Shown here: one piece after another, positions 19,444-28,043 of the stretch
Position numbering within the stretch: position 1 is the stretch's first letter
How the letters are laid out: each line of letters starts with the position of its first letter
DNA from: Alkalithermobacter paradoxus
Lineage (GTDB): Bacteria; Bacillota; Clostridia; Peptostreptococcales; Peptostreptococcaceae
Assembly: GCA_002029295.1 (NCBI GenBank)
Contig: MZGW01000002.1
Coordinates: 102,001 to 166,000, forward strand
Length of the DNA stretch: 64,000 nucleotides
Reading direction: 5' to 3'
The notes under the pieces: generated by a model
What the model saw: the letters and a program-made list of their open reading frames with translations, nothing else
What the model was told of the DNA's origin: nothing
The model's database searches: none
Position numbers and translations under genes: made by a program

Positions 19444-20781
19444 TTGAAGAGAATCGGTGGCAGAAAGAATGATCAATTAAGAGAAGTAAAAATAACAAGA
19501 GATTACACTAAATATGCAGAAGGATCTGTTCTTATAGAAATGGGAGATACGAAAGTTATATGTAATGCATCAATAGAAGAAAAAGTTCCTCCTTTTTTAA
19601 AAAATAGTGGAACAGGATGGATTACAGCAGAGTATTCTATGCTACCAAGGGCAACTCACTCAAGAAAAATAAGAGAATCATCTAAGGGTAAATTAGAGGG
19701 AAGAACTCAAGAGATACAAAGACTTATAGGAAGAGCTTTAAGATCTGTTATAGACCTTAAGGCATTAGGTGAAAGAACTATATGGATAGATTGTGATGTA
19801 ATTCAAGCCGATGGAGGTACTAGAACTGCATCTATAACCGGTGCTTTTGTAGCCATGGCAGATGCTGTATACAAGGTATATAAATCTAAAGGGTTAAAGA
19901 AAATGCCTATAACATCATTTGTTTCTGCGGTAAGTGTTGGCATAATAAATGGAGAAAAAATATTAGATTTATGTTATGAGGAAGACTCAAATGCACAAGT
20001 TGATATGAATATAGTAATGACAAACAAAGGAGAATTCGTTGAGATACAAGGTACAGGAGAGGAATTTCCATTTACAAAAGAAGAATTAGATAGCCTGATA
20101 GATTTAGGCCAAATAGGAAATAGAAATCTTATAAAAGCACAAAGAGAAGCTTTAGGAGATATATCTAAGTTAATATTAGGAGATGAAGTTGAAGTTGTTA
20201 TAGCAACTTCAAATAATCATAAACTAACTGAAATAGGAAAAATTCTAAGTGAATTCAATGTTAAGGTGCTTTCTCTGAATGATCTTGGATTTAAAGATAT
20301 AAAAATTGATGAAACTGGAAGTACATTTGAGGAAAATGCACTTATAAAAGCTAGAGAAGTTATGAAAAGAACTGGAAAGATAGCAATAGCTGACGATTCA
20401 GGCCTTATGGTTGATATATTAGGTGGAAGACCCGGAATTTATTCAGCTAGATTTGCAGGAGAGAATTCTACTGATAAGCAAAACAACGAAAAACTATTAA
20501 AGCTTTTAAATGGATATCCTCTAGAAAAAAGGAGTGCAAGATTTGTGTCATCAATAGCTGTTGTTTTTCCAGATAAGAGAGAATTTACAGTAAAAGGAAC
20601 TTGTGAAGGAAAAATAGCCTTAACCCCTGTAGGTGAAAATGGATTTGGATACGATCCATTATTCATAGTTGATGGATATGACAAAACATTTGGAGAACTC
20701 AGTAGTGAAGTAAAAAATAAAATAAGTCATAGAGCAAAAGCTATGGAAAAGATGAAAGTTGAATTAGAAAAGAGGATATAG
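19444..20781 (+). CDS. rph-rdgB: fused ribonuclease PH / XTP-dITP pyrophosphatase
   Basis: A 445-residue bifunctional protein. Residues 1 to about 246 form RNase PH, the phosphorolytic 3' exonuclease for tRNA ends ([68 protein letters not shown]). Residues 249-445 form a Ham1/RdgB house-cleaning nucleotidase that removes XTP/dITP ([47 protein letters not shown]). There is no stop or frameshift between them. The fusion is known from some Firmicutes and fusobacteria. The start is TTG, 8 bases after AAAGGATG. The next gene starts 2 bases after its stop. Confidence 0.95.
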   Translation: MKRIGGRKNDQLREVKITRDYTKYAEGSVLIEMGDTKVICNASIEEKVPPFLKNSGTGWITAEYSMLPRATHSRKIRESSKGKLEGRTQEIQRLIGRALRSVIDLKALGERTIWIDCDVIQADGGTRTASITGAFVAMADAVYKVYKSKGLKKMPITSFVSAVSVGIINGEKILDLCYEEDSNAQVDMNIVMTNKGEFVEIQGTGEEFPFTKEELDSLIDLGQIGNRNLIKAQREALGDISKLILGDEVEVVIATSNNHKLTEIGKILSEFNVKVLSLNDLGFKDIKIDETGSTFEENALIKAREVMKRTGKIAIADDSGLMVDILGGRPGIYSARFAGENSTDKQNNEKLLKLLNGYPLEKRSARFVSSIAVVFPDKREFTVKGTCEGKIALTPVGENGFGYDPLFIVDGYDKTFGELSSEVKNKISHRAKAMEKMKVELEKRI

Positions 20782-20783
20782 AA

Positions 20784-21254
20784 ATGAAAGTAGGTATACT
20801 TGGAGATACTCACAAAAACATGAGATATATAGATGAAGCCATACAATATTTGAAAGAATGTGATCTGATACTTCATACTGGCGACAACTTTATAGATTCA
20901 AAATATATATACAAAATGACAGGAGTACAAACACTAGGAGTAGCTGGAAACTGTGATTTTGAAGATGTTGAAGATGAAATTTTATTTAATATAAAAGGAT
21001 ATAATGTGTATTTATGCCATGGTCATAAACACTATGTAAATTCAGGTATAGAAAGAATAAAACAAAAGGCTAAAGACATTGGAGCAAATATAGTAGTATT
21101 TGGGCATACTCATGAATATATGAATCATACTGAAGATGATATTTTATTTTTGAACCCAGCAAGCATTACTTCTCCTAGAGGAGGAAGTAAAAGAGGTTTT
21201 ATAATAATGGATATAGAAAGTGAAAGTGTAAAAGTTAACAAAATAATACTTTAA
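20784..21254 (+). CDS. YfcE/MJ0936-type metallophosphoesterase
   Basis: A 156-residue calcineurin-like phosphodiesterase with two-metal ligands visible: D8 and H10 in GDTHKN, D35 region in LILHTGDN, GNCDFED, CHGHKHY and VFGHTHEY. The substrate is probably a small phosphodiester and is unknown for most members. The gene order rph-rdgB-yfcE is common in clostridia, and the start lies 2 bases beyond the preceding stop, so it is co-translated. About 24 bases separate it from the UPF0316 gene. Confidence 0.9.
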   Translation: MKVGILGDTHKNMRYIDEAIQYLKECDLILHTGDNFIDSKYIYKMTGVQTLGVAGNCDFEDVEDEILFNIKGYNVYLCHGHKHYVNSGIERIKQKAKDIGANIVVFGHTHEYMNHTEDDILFLNPASITSPRGGSKRGFIIMDIESESVKVNKIIL

Positions 21255-21278
21255 TACAGAGGAGACATAAGGATATTT

Positions 21279-21806
21279 ATGGAGTATATTGCGGGATATT
21301 TGTTTATATTCTTTTCAAGATGTCTAGATGTATCTATGGCAACTATAAGAACTATATTAGTAGTGAAGGGAAAGAAATTTACTGCAGCTTCTATAGGTTT
21401 TTTAGAAATAATTATATATGTATTTGCTATAAATAAGGTTTTGACAGGTATGGATAATATAGGTAATGTAATATCTTATGCATTAGGATTTGCAACAGGA
21501 AACTACTTAGGAGTTGTTATAGAAGAAAAAATGGCTCTTGGAACTTTGATTGTGCAGGTAGTTACAAACAGAGATATAGAAAAATTCTCAAAATACCTAA
21601 GAGAAAATGGATTTGGAATTACTGTTATGGAAGGACACGGAAAAGAGGGTAAGATACATATACTCCAAAGTGTATTGCACAGAAAAGACCTCCATAGCTT
21701 TGAAAAGTATGTAAATAAATACGACGATTCAGCCTTTATTACAATATCAGATGCTAGAACAATAAGAGGCGGATATTTCAAAAACAGAATTATAAATAAA
21801 AAATGA
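21279..21806 (+). CDS. UPF0316/DUF2179 membrane protein
   Basis: A 175-residue integral membrane protein. Three hydrophobic segments cover about residues 1-100 (DUF5698-type, with ARSLDV-like FFSRCLDVSMATIRTILVVKG). A soluble DUF2179 domain of about 75 residues follows (GFGITVMEGHGKEGKIHILQSVLHRKD). The protein matches the YebE/UPF0316 family, whose function is unknown. It is the last gene of the rph-rdgB run and is followed by a strong terminator into which an intergenic repeat element abuts. Confidence 0.88.
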   Translation: MEYIAGYLFIFFSRCLDVSMATIRTILVVKGKKFTAASIGFLEIIIYVFAINKVLTGMDNIGNVISYALGFATGNYLGVVIEEKMALGTLIVQVVTNRDIEKFSKYLRENGFGITVMEGHGKEGKIHILQSVLHRKDLHSFEKYVNKYDDSAFITISDARTIRGGYFKNRIINKK

Positions 21807-21827
21807 CCAAGATTTGGTCATTTTTTT
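21798..21827 (+). terminator. intrinsic terminator after the UPF0316 gene
   Basis: AAATGACCAA / TTGGTCATTT with a GAT loop and seven T. The repeat element begins at the last T. Confidence 0.88.
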
Positions 21828-21934
21828 ATAATGAATAGGAAATTATAAACTTTTTGAATTGTGGATAATTTATAATTTCCGTTATGAATTTCAAGAAAGT
21901 CTACCTTTAAAATCTTTCAAAGAAAGACTTTTTT
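21828..21934 (+). repeat. terminator-associated hairpin element, copy A
   Basis: A 107-bp unit beginning ATAATGAATAGG and ending AAAGACTTTTTT. Hairpin 1 has perfect 12-bp arms, GGAAATTATAAA and TTTATAATTTCC, around a loop containing TTGTGGATAA. Hairpin 2 pairs AAGAAAGTCT with AGACTTTTTT, one G-T pair. It starts where the UPF0316 terminator T-run ends. It is followed head-to-tail by copy B. Confidence 0.85.
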
Positions 21935-22042
21935 ATAATGAATAGGAAATTATAAACTTCTTGAATTATGGATAATTTATAATTTCCGTTATGAATTTCA
22001 AAAAAGTTCACCTTATAAAATCTTTCAAAGAAAGACTTTTTT
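21935..22042 (+). repeat. terminator-associated hairpin element, copy B
   Basis: A 108-bp tandem copy of A with about ten differences. Hairpin 1 is intact. Hairpin 2 pairs AAAAAAGT with ACTTTTTT. It begins right after the T-run of copy A's second hairpin. Its right end supplies the stop codon (TTA at 22041-22043 on the + strand) of the minus-strand permease gene, and for that gene the same hairpin can act as terminator. Confidence 0.85.
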
Positions 22043-23312
22043 ATAAATAAAACAGTATTAAATATATAGTTGATAAAATTATTGAAATTATCATAAGAGG
22101 AAAACCTATCTTAAGATACTCTATAAATGATATTTCATTGTTATGTTTCTTTAGTATTCCAGCTATTATAACATTAGATGATGCTCCTATTAAACTTCCA
22201 TTTCCTCCAAGGCAAGCACCTAAAGATAAAGCCCACCAAAGTGGCATTATATCCATAGAAGATAAAAGGGCTATTCTTTTGATTATAGGTATCATAGTTG
22301 CAACAAAAGGTATGTTATCCAAAAATGCCGACGCGATTGCAGAAGTCCAAAGAATTAGAATTGAAGCTAAAAATAAATTACCTTCAGTTGAATTTGCTAT
22401 ACCTTCAGCAATTTTATCTATTATACCTACTTTTTCAAGTCCACCTACTAATATAAATAGAAAGATGAAGAAAAATATAGTAGGCCACTCAATGTCATGT
22501 AAAATAGGCTCAACTTTAACCTTACTTATAAGAAGCATAATAGAAGCTCCTATAAGAGCAACTGATGAAGATTCAAGCCCGAAGTGCTGATGAGTTAAAA
22601 ACCCGATAACTGTTATAAGTAATATAGTTAGTGATTTTATTAGAAGTTTTTTGTCTTTAATTGCTAATTTTTCATCAAACGAGAATATCTTTTGTTTTAT
22701 ATCTTCATCTATATTTAATTTATCTTTGTACATTGATTTAAAAGAAAATATGGTAACTAGAAGTATAACCAAAGATATAGGCCCTGTATTTAAAATAAAA
22801 TCTAAAAAACCAAGGTTTGAAGAACTTCCAATCATAATATTAGGTGGATCCCCTACTAGTGTGGCTGTACCACCTATATTTGAAGCAAGTATCTGTGGAA
22901 CTAAAAATGGTATAGGATTTAAATTTAAAGTGTCAGTTATAACTAAAGTTACAGGAGCTATTAAAAGAACTGTAGTTACATTATCTAAAAAAGCAGATAA
23001 TATAGCTGTTACCAAGCTAAATACTATTATTATTCTTATAGGTTCTCCTTTTGCTACTTTTCCACATTTTATAGCTATATATTGAAAAACTCCTGTATTT
23101 TTTAGTATACTTACTATAATCATCATTCCAATGAGTAGTCCTATAGTGTTAAAGTCTATAAAGTGAATTGCTTCTTCTTGAGTTATTATTCCAAATAAAA
23201 TCATCAAAGAAGCCCCAAAAAACGATATAGCTGTCCTATCTATTTTTTCTGTTATGATAAATAAATAAGTAAAAATAAATATTGAAACAGCTATAAAAGA
23301 CTGAGAAAGCAT
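22041..23312 (-). CDS. ArsB/NhaD-family anion or sodium/proton transporter
   Basis: A 423-residue integral membrane protein with about 11 helices. The two halves each carry the ion-transporter superfamily re-entrant motif: SAFLDNVTTVLLIAPV and SAFLDNIPFVATMIPI, plus ILASNIGGTATLVGDPPNIMIG and LGACLGGNGSLIGASSNVI. This is the SLC13/ArsB/NhaD pattern. No arsR or arsenate reductase is near, so an arsenite role is not supported and the substrate is unknown. It starts after an AAGGAGAT site. Its stop codon lies at the edge of repeat copy B. Confidence 0.88.
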   Translation of the reverse strand: MLSQSFIAVSIFIFTYLFIITEKIDRTAISFFGASLMILFGIITQEEAIHFIDFNTIGLLIGMMIIVSILKNTGVFQYIAIKCGKVAKGEPIRIIIVFSLVTAILSAFLDNVTTVLLIAPVTLVITDTLNLNPIPFLVPQILASNIGGTATLVGDPPNIMIGSSSNLGFLDFILNTGPISLVILLVTIFSFKSMYKDKLNIDEDIKQKIFSFDEKLAIKDKKLLIKSLTILLITVIGFLTHQHFGLESSSVALIGASIMLLISKVKVEPILHDIEWPTIFFFIFLFILVGGLEKVGIIDKIAEGIANSTEGNLFLASILILWTSAIASAFLDNIPFVATMIPIIKRIALLSSMDIMPLWWALSLGACLGGNGSLIGASSNVIIAGILKKHNNEISFIEYLKIGFPLMIISIILSTIYLILFYL

Positions 23313-23531
23313 AAAGATTCATCTCCTTATTTGAAAGTGTTATTGAGATTACTTAATTATTATAGTATATTGCATATAAAAGTAAACTAATATTAGCTCG
23401 ACATATATTTACTGATTTTTTACAACTTATTCATATATTATTCTTATAATTATTTACACTAATCAAAAAAATATATTAAAATTGTAAGAAAACATTGATA
23501 TATGAGCATACTTTTAATAAAATTTTATATA

Positions 23532-23540
23532 TGCTATAAT
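23532..23540 (+). promoter_or_regulatory. extended -10 promoter for tig
   Basis: TGCTATAAT, an extended -10, is 52 bases before the tig ATG. The 279-bp gap between the divergent permease gene and tig is otherwise A/T-rich and shows nothing else clear. Confidence 0.5.
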
Positions 23541-23591
23541 GTAAAGGTTACAATACAAATTATAAGAAACTAACTACATAGGAGGAAAAAA

Positions 23592-24875
23592 ATGAGTTCA
23601 CAATTTATAAAAAAGGAAAACAATGAAGTAACATTAGAGCTTACTATAAGTGCTGACAAATTTGAAGCTGCTACTGAGCAAGCTTACAACAAACTAAAGG
23701 GAAAATTCAATATACCAGGATTTAGAAAAGGTAAAGCACCTAGAAAGATAATAGAGTCTCAATATGGAAAAGGAGTATTTTTTGAAGATGCTTTAGATAT
23801 AGCATTCCCACAAGAATATAAATTAGCACTTGATGAGCATAACCTAGAGCCTGTAGATAGACCAAGTGTAGATATAAAAGAAGCAAATGAAAATGGAGTA
23901 ACTTTAGAAGTTATAGTTACAGTAAGACCAGAAGTTAAACTTGGACAATACAAAGGTATAGAAGTTGAAAAAATTGAATATACTGTAGAAGAAGATTCTG
24001 TGAATAAAAAGATTGAAGATATGTTAGAGCAAAATGCTAGATTTATCAATGTAACTGATAGAGCTGTACAAGACAAAGATATGGTATCTATAGATTTTAA
24101 AGGATTTGTTGATGGAGAGGCATTTGAAGGAGGAACTGCAGAAAACTATAACTTAGTTGTAGGATCAGGAACATTTATACCAGGATTTGAAGAGCAATTA
24201 GTAGGAGCAAACATTGGTGATGAAGTAGATGTAGATGTTACTTTCCCAGAAGAGTATCATGCTGAAAATTTAGCAGGGAAAAAAGCTTTATTTAAAGTAA
24301 CTATAAAAGAAATAAAAGCTAAAGAACTTCCAAATCTTGATGATGAATTTGCTAAAGATGTAAGTGAATTTGATACATTAGAAGAATTAAAAGCTGATAC
24401 AAAGAAAAAATTAGAAGAAGAATCAGCTAAAAGAGCTGCTGCAGAGTTTAGAGATAAAGTAATAGATAAAGTAGTAGAAAGCTCTGTTGTAGATATACCA
24501 GAAGCTATGATTAATACTCAAATAGATAGCATGATCAGAGATTTTGACTATCAATTAAGATATCAAGGCCTTGATATAGAGAAATACTTAGAATTTACTG
24601 GAACTAAGATAGAAGACTTAAAAGAGCAAATGAAAGAAGAAGCTCAAAATAGAGTTAAAACAGGATTAGTTTTAGAAGAAATTACTAAGGTTGAGAATAT
24701 CGAAGTTTCTGAAGAAGAACTAGAAAAAGAAATAGAAAATATGGCAAATATGTACAAAATGGAATTAGACAAATTCAAAGCTACATTAAAAGATGAAGAC
24801 AAAGAATATTTAAAAGAGAATGTAGCTGTTAGAAAAGCTGTTGATATGATAGTAGAAAATACTAAGACAGCATAA
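23592..24875 (+). CDS. tig: trigger factor, ribosome-associated chaperone
   Basis: A 427-residue chaperone/prolyl isomerase that meets nascent chains at the ribosome exit. The N-terminal ribosome-binding domain holds the signature PGFRKGKAPRKIIE. The FKBP-type PPIase domain (about 160-245) has DKDMVSIDFKGFVDGEAFEGG and PGFEEQLVGANIGDE. The C-terminal helical arms complete the family length. AGGAGGAAAA precedes the ATG. It is followed by clpP and clpX, the classical Gram-positive order, separated by a perfect hairpin that lacks a strong T-run. Confidence 0.97.
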   Translation: MSSQFIKKENNEVTLELTISADKFEAATEQAYNKLKGKFNIPGFRKGKAPRKIIESQYGKGVFFEDALDIAFPQEYKLALDEHNLEPVDRPSVDIKEANENGVTLEVIVTVRPEVKLGQYKGIEVEKIEYTVEEDSVNKKIEDMLEQNARFINVTDRAVQDKDMVSIDFKGFVDGEAFEGGTAENYNLVVGSGTFIPGFEEQLVGANIGDEVDVDVTFPEEYHAENLAGKKALFKVTIKEIKAKELPNLDDEFAKDVSEFDTLEELKADTKKKLEEESAKRAAAEFRDKVIDKVVESSVVDIPEAMINTQIDSMIRDFDYQLRYQGLDIEKYLEFTGTKIEDLKEQMKEEAQNRVKTGLVLEEITKVENIEVSEEELEKEIENMANMYKMELDKFKATLKDEDKEYLKENVAVRKAVDMIVENTKTA

Positions 24876-24876
24876 T

Positions 24877-24900
24877 TACAGTAGCCTTTGGGCTACTGTA
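24877..24900 (+). other. hairpin between tig and clpP
   Basis: Ten-bp perfect stem TACAGTAGCC / GGCTACTGTA with a TTTG loop. No T-run follows (TCTGTATATA), so it is more likely an RNA processing or stability element than a full terminator. Confidence 0.5.
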
Positions 24901-24936
24901 TCTGTATATAAATAAAAACTAGGAGGGGTAGTTTGT

Positions 24937-25521
24937 ATGGCTTTAGTACCTATTGTAGTTGAACAAACTGGAAAAGGAGAAAGATCTTACGATATATATT
25001 CTAGACTTTTAAAAGACAGAATAATATTTTTAGGTGAAGAGGTAAACGATGTTACAGCAAGCTTAGTAGTTGCACAGCTTCTATTTTTAGAATCTGAAGA
25101 CCCAGATAAAGACATATATCTATACATAAATTCACCAGGTGGAAGTATAACTTCAGGGATGGCCATTTATGATACGATGCAATACATAAAGCCAGATGTA
25201 TCTACAATTTGCATAGGTATGGCAGCCTCAATGGGAGCATTTTTACTTGCAGCTGGAGCAAAAGGAAAAAGATTTGCTCTTCCAAATAGTGAAATAATGA
25301 TCCATCAGCCTTTAGGAGGAACGAGAGGACAAGCAACCGATATTAAGATACATGCTGAAAGAATTCTAAGAATGAAAGAAAATTTAAATAAGATACTATC
25401 AGAAAGAACAGGTCAACCTCTCGAAAAAATAGCAGTAGATACCGAAAGAGATTATTTTATGGAAGCTACTGAGGCTAAAGAGTATGGAATAATAGATGAA
25501 GTAATCGCAAATAGACCATAA
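24937..25521 (+). CDS. clpP: ATP-dependent Clp protease proteolytic subunit
   Basis: A 194-residue serine protease that forms the 14-mer chamber of Clp. The triad is visible as S in [15 protein letters not shown] in MIHQPLGG and D in VDTERDYFM. The N-terminal [26 protein letters not shown] is the family signature, and [15 protein letters not shown] is the oxyanion strand. AGGAGGGG precedes the ATG. It lies between tig and clpX; a 17-base gap to clpX indicates co-transcription. Confidence 0.98.
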   Translation: MALVPIVVEQTGKGERSYDIYSRLLKDRIIFLGEEVNDVTASLVVAQLLFLESEDPDKDIYLYINSPGGSITSGMAIYDTMQYIKPDVSTICIGMAASMGAFLLAAGAKGKRFALPNSEIMIHQPLGGTRGQATDIKIHAERILRMKENLNKILSERTGQPLEKIAVDTERDYFMEATEAKEYGIIDEVIANRP

Positions 25522-25538
25522 GTCAAAGAGGTGTAAAA

Positions 25539-26801
25539 ATGTCAAGATTTGATGATAAAAAACATTTAAAGTGTTCATTTTGTGGTAAAAATCAAGAGCA
25601 AGTTAAAAGACTTATAGCAGGTCCAAATGTATACATATGTGATGAATGTGTTGATCTTTGTGATGAAATAATTAAAGAAGAATTTGAGGATTCTTTTGAA
25701 AATGAAACTAGAGGTCTTCCAAAACCTAAAGAAATAAAGAGCATACTAGATGAGTATGTTATAGGTCAAGATGAAGCTAAAAAAGCACTTTCAGTTGCTG
25801 TATATAACCACTATAAAAGAATATTTGGTGGAAAGAAGAATGTAAGTAAAGATGTTGAGCTACAAAAAAGTAATATTTTGCTTTTAGGACCTACAGGATC
25901 AGGTAAAACTCTTTTAGCTCAGACTATGGCGAAACTTCTCAACGTGCCTTTTGCAATAGCAGATGCTACATCTTTAACTGAAGCAGGATATGTAGGAGAA
26001 GATGTAGAGAACATTCTTTTAAAGTTAATTCAAGCTGCAGATTATGATATAGAAAGAGCAGAAAAAGGAATTATTTACATAGATGAAGTTGATAAAATAG
26101 CAAGAAAATCAGATAATCCATCTATAACTAGAGATGTAAGTGGAGAGGGAGTTCAGCAGGCACTACTTAAAATATTAGAAGGTACTACTGCTAATGTTCC
26201 ACCACAAGGAGGAAGAAAGCACCCACATCAAGAGTTTCTACAAATAGATACTACTAATATACTGTTTATTGTAGGTGGAGCTTTTGATGGAATACAAAAG
26301 ATAATACAAAAGAGAATAGGACAAAAATCTCTAGGATTTGGAGCTAAGATAGAAAGTAAAAAGGATATGGACCTTGGAGAACTTTATAAAAAAGTTCAAC
26401 CAGAAGATTTACTGAAATTTGGGCTTATACCGGAGTTTATAGGTAGGGTTCCTGTAGTTGTATCTTTAGATTTATTAGATGAGAATGCATTAGTTAAGAT
26501 ATTAAGAGAACCTAAGAATGCTCTTACAAAACAGTACAAAAAACTGTTTGAAATGGATAATGTAGAGTTAGAATTTGAAGATGAAGCACTTTTAGCAGTA
26601 GCTAAAAAAGCAATAGAGAGAAACACTGGAGCTAGAGGGCTTAGAAGTATACTAGAAAATGTTATGATGGATATAATGTTTGAGATTCCATCAAGAGAAG
26701 ATATCCAAAAGGTTAAAGTCACAAGAGAGACTATAGAAGAAGGAAAAGAGCCAAGAATAATATTAAAAGATGGAAGTAATAAACCAGGTGAAAGTGCATA
26801 G
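25539..26801 (+). CDS. clpX: Clp protease ATPase subunit ClpX
   Basis: A 420-residue AAA+ unfoldase that feeds ClpP. The N-terminal zinc-binding domain has two pairs of cysteines ([16 protein letters not shown]). The AAA+ core has Walker A GPTGSGKT, pore loop GYVGEDVE, Walker [11 protein letters not shown], and the substrate loop RKHPHQEF. The ClpP-docking loop contains IGF-type KSLGFGAK. The length is normal. The gene is directly downstream of clpP and ends at a bidirectional terminator shared with a convergent chromate-transporter gene. Confidence 0.98.
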   Translation: MSRFDDKKHLKCSFCGKNQEQVKRLIAGPNVYICDECVDLCDEIIKEEFEDSFENETRGLPKPKEIKSILDEYVIGQDEAKKALSVAVYNHYKRIFGGKKNVSKDVELQKSNILLLGPTGSGKTLLAQTMAKLLNVPFAIADATSLTEAGYVGEDVENILLKLIQAADYDIERAEKGIIYIDEVDKIARKSDNPSITRDVSGEGVQQALLKILEGTTANVPPQGGRKHPHQEFLQIDTTNILFIVGGAFDGIQKIIQKRIGQKSLGFGAKIESKKDMDLGELYKKVQPEDLLKFGLIPEFIGRVPVVVSLDLLDENALVKILREPKNALTKQYKKLFEMDNVELEFEDEALLAVAKKAIERNTGARGLRSILENVMMDIMFEIPSREDIQKVKVTRETIEEGKEPRIILKDGSNKPGESA

Positions 26802-26803
26802 TT

Positions 26804-26825
26804 AGGGGCCTTAGGCCCCTTTTGT
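26804..26825. terminator. bidirectional terminator, clpX / chromate transporter
   Basis: AGGGGCC / GGCCCCT with a TTA loop, followed by TTTGTTATT. The minus-strand stop codon (TTA at 26811-26813) is in the loop. Confidence 0.8.
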
Positions 26826-27347
26826 TATTGCTCCTAATACTCCAAACATAATTATTACAAGTACTGGATGTACTTTCTTTGAAAATAATACAGCTAATGA
26901 TATGATAAGTATAAATATAGAGTAAAAGTCTGTTATACTCTTTGAAAAAGAAGAAAATGCGGATGAAAGTATTAAGCTTATTGTAATAGGCCTTAGTGAT
27001 TTAAATGATAGCATTACATATTTATTTTCCTTATATTTTTCTAGCTTAGGAGAAATTATGTTCATAGCTATTAAAGAAAAGAAAATTACACCTAAGGTAG
27101 CAAATAGACTACCAAAAAAACCTTGATGTTTATAGCCTATAAATGTAGCAGAGTTTATAGCTATCGGGCCAGGAGAGGTTTGAGATATTGCTAGTATATC
27201 TAAGAATTCTTCAAAATCTATAAATCTTTTTGATAGTACAAGCTCTCTTTCCATATATGGAAGCATTGCATAACCTCCGCCAAAGCTAAATGCTCCTATC
27301 TTAAAAAAAGATAAAAATATATCTATTAAGTTCTTGAAAGTATACAT
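26811..27347 (-). CDS. chromate transporter (CHR) family, second half-size protein
   Basis: A 178-residue membrane protein with one CHR domain. It has the N-terminal motif FFKIGAFSFGGGYAMLPYMERELV, then AISQTSPGPIAINSATFIGYKHQG and several hydrophobic helices. It is half the size of ChrA and pairs with the preceding gene, the usual short-chain CHR arrangement. In B. subtilis relatives both halves are needed for chromate efflux. The natural substrate is unknown. I place the start at the ATG at 27347, after AGGAGG within the end of the upstream gene, giving a 22-base overlap. A longer start at 27380 is less likely. Confidence 0.85.
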   Translation of the reverse strand: MYTFKNLIDIFLSFFKIGAFSFGGGYAMLPYMERELVLSKRFIDFEEFLDILAISQTSPGPIAINSATFIGYKHQGFFGSLFATLGVIFFSLIAMNIISPKLEKYKENKYVMLSFKSLRPITISLILSSAFSSFSKSITDFYSIFILIISLAVLFSKKVHPVLVIIMFGVLGAITKGA

Positions 27348-27847
27348 AATCCAGTGAATCCTCCTATCAGTATAACCCATATAGGATTAATATTTAAAAA
27401 AGTTACTATTACAAATGAAGAAATTACAAACATAATATTAAATTTGGTTTTGTCCATTTTTTTTGCCAAATTCCAAAATGAATATATTAGTAGAGAAACT
27501 ACAACGGGTCTTACACCGTAGAAAAATCCTTTTAACACTTGTGAGTTTTTGGTTAGATTATAGTAATAAGCTAAAATTAATATAGATATGAATGAAGGAA
27601 GGACAACTCCTAATAGACACAAAAGGCTACCTAATACTTTATAAAATCTATAACCAAGCAGCAAAGATAAATTTACAGCAATAGCACCAGGAAAACTTTG
27701 GGCAACGGAAATATAATCTAGAAATTCTTCAGAACTTATAAGTTTTTTATTAATTACAAGTTCTTTTTCTATGATAGGAATCATAGCATAGCCTCCACCA
27801 AATGTAAAAAAACCTATTCTTAAAAAAGTAATAAATAAATCTAACAA
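27326..27847 (-). CDS. chromate transporter (CHR) family, first half-size protein
   Basis: A 173-residue CHR-domain membrane protein. Motifs are FLRIGFFTFGGGYAMIPIIEKELV and SVAQSFPGAIAVNLSLLLGYR, followed by hydrophobic helices. I choose TTG at 27847 because AGGAGG lies 8 bases upstream on the minus strand, whereas the longer open frame has no binding site. Its end overlaps the next CHR gene and contains that gene's ribosome binding site, so the two are translationally coupled. Confidence 0.85.
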   Translation of the reverse strand: MLDLFITFLRIGFFTFGGGYAMIPIIEKELVINKKLISSEEFLDYISVAQSFPGAIAVNLSLLLGYRFYKVLGSLLCLLGVVLPSFISILILAYYYNLTKNSQVLKGFFYGVRPVVVSLLIYSFWNLAKKMDKTKFNIMFVISSFVIVTFLNINPIWVILIGGFTGLCILSRT

Positions 27848-27920
27848 TATTTTTACCTCCTGAAATTCAATAAATATTTTAAGCAATATAAATATTATAA
27901 CATAATAACATTTTATAATA

Positions 27921-27949
27921 TTGAAAAAAAATTATGGGAAATATATAAT
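27921..27949 (+). promoter_or_regulatory. lon promoter
   Basis: TTGAAA at 27921-27926 and TATAAT at 27944-27949, spacing 17 bp. A second TATAAT is at 27978-27983. A small dyad, CGAA-CACAT-TTCG, is at 27990-28002 in the leader and could be an operator. Confidence 0.6.
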
Positions 27950-28043
27950 AGTATAAGTATTTTTAATTTATTTTCTATATAATTCCAATCGAACACATTT
28001 CGAGTTTAAAATAAAGAGGCACTACAATTTAAGGAGTGATTTT

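Noticed and set aside
21828-22042. The tandem repeat as a CRISPR array or VNTR
   Set aside because: Only two units of ~107 bp, no spacers, and single copies exist elsewhere with the same ends.
22138-23085. Open frames antisense to the ArsB/NhaD permease gene
   Set aside because: They lie wholly within a well-supported membrane protein gene and their products look like mirror images of hydrophobic segments, with no binding sites.
22041-23312. Arsenite efflux pump ArsB
   Set aside because: The fold fits but no arsenic-resistance gene is adjacent, and the ion-transporter motifs are common to several substrates.
27990-28002. LexA box in the lon leader
   Set aside because: CGAAC is present, but the right half does not follow the GTTC/GTTCG pattern of Gram-positive LexA sites.
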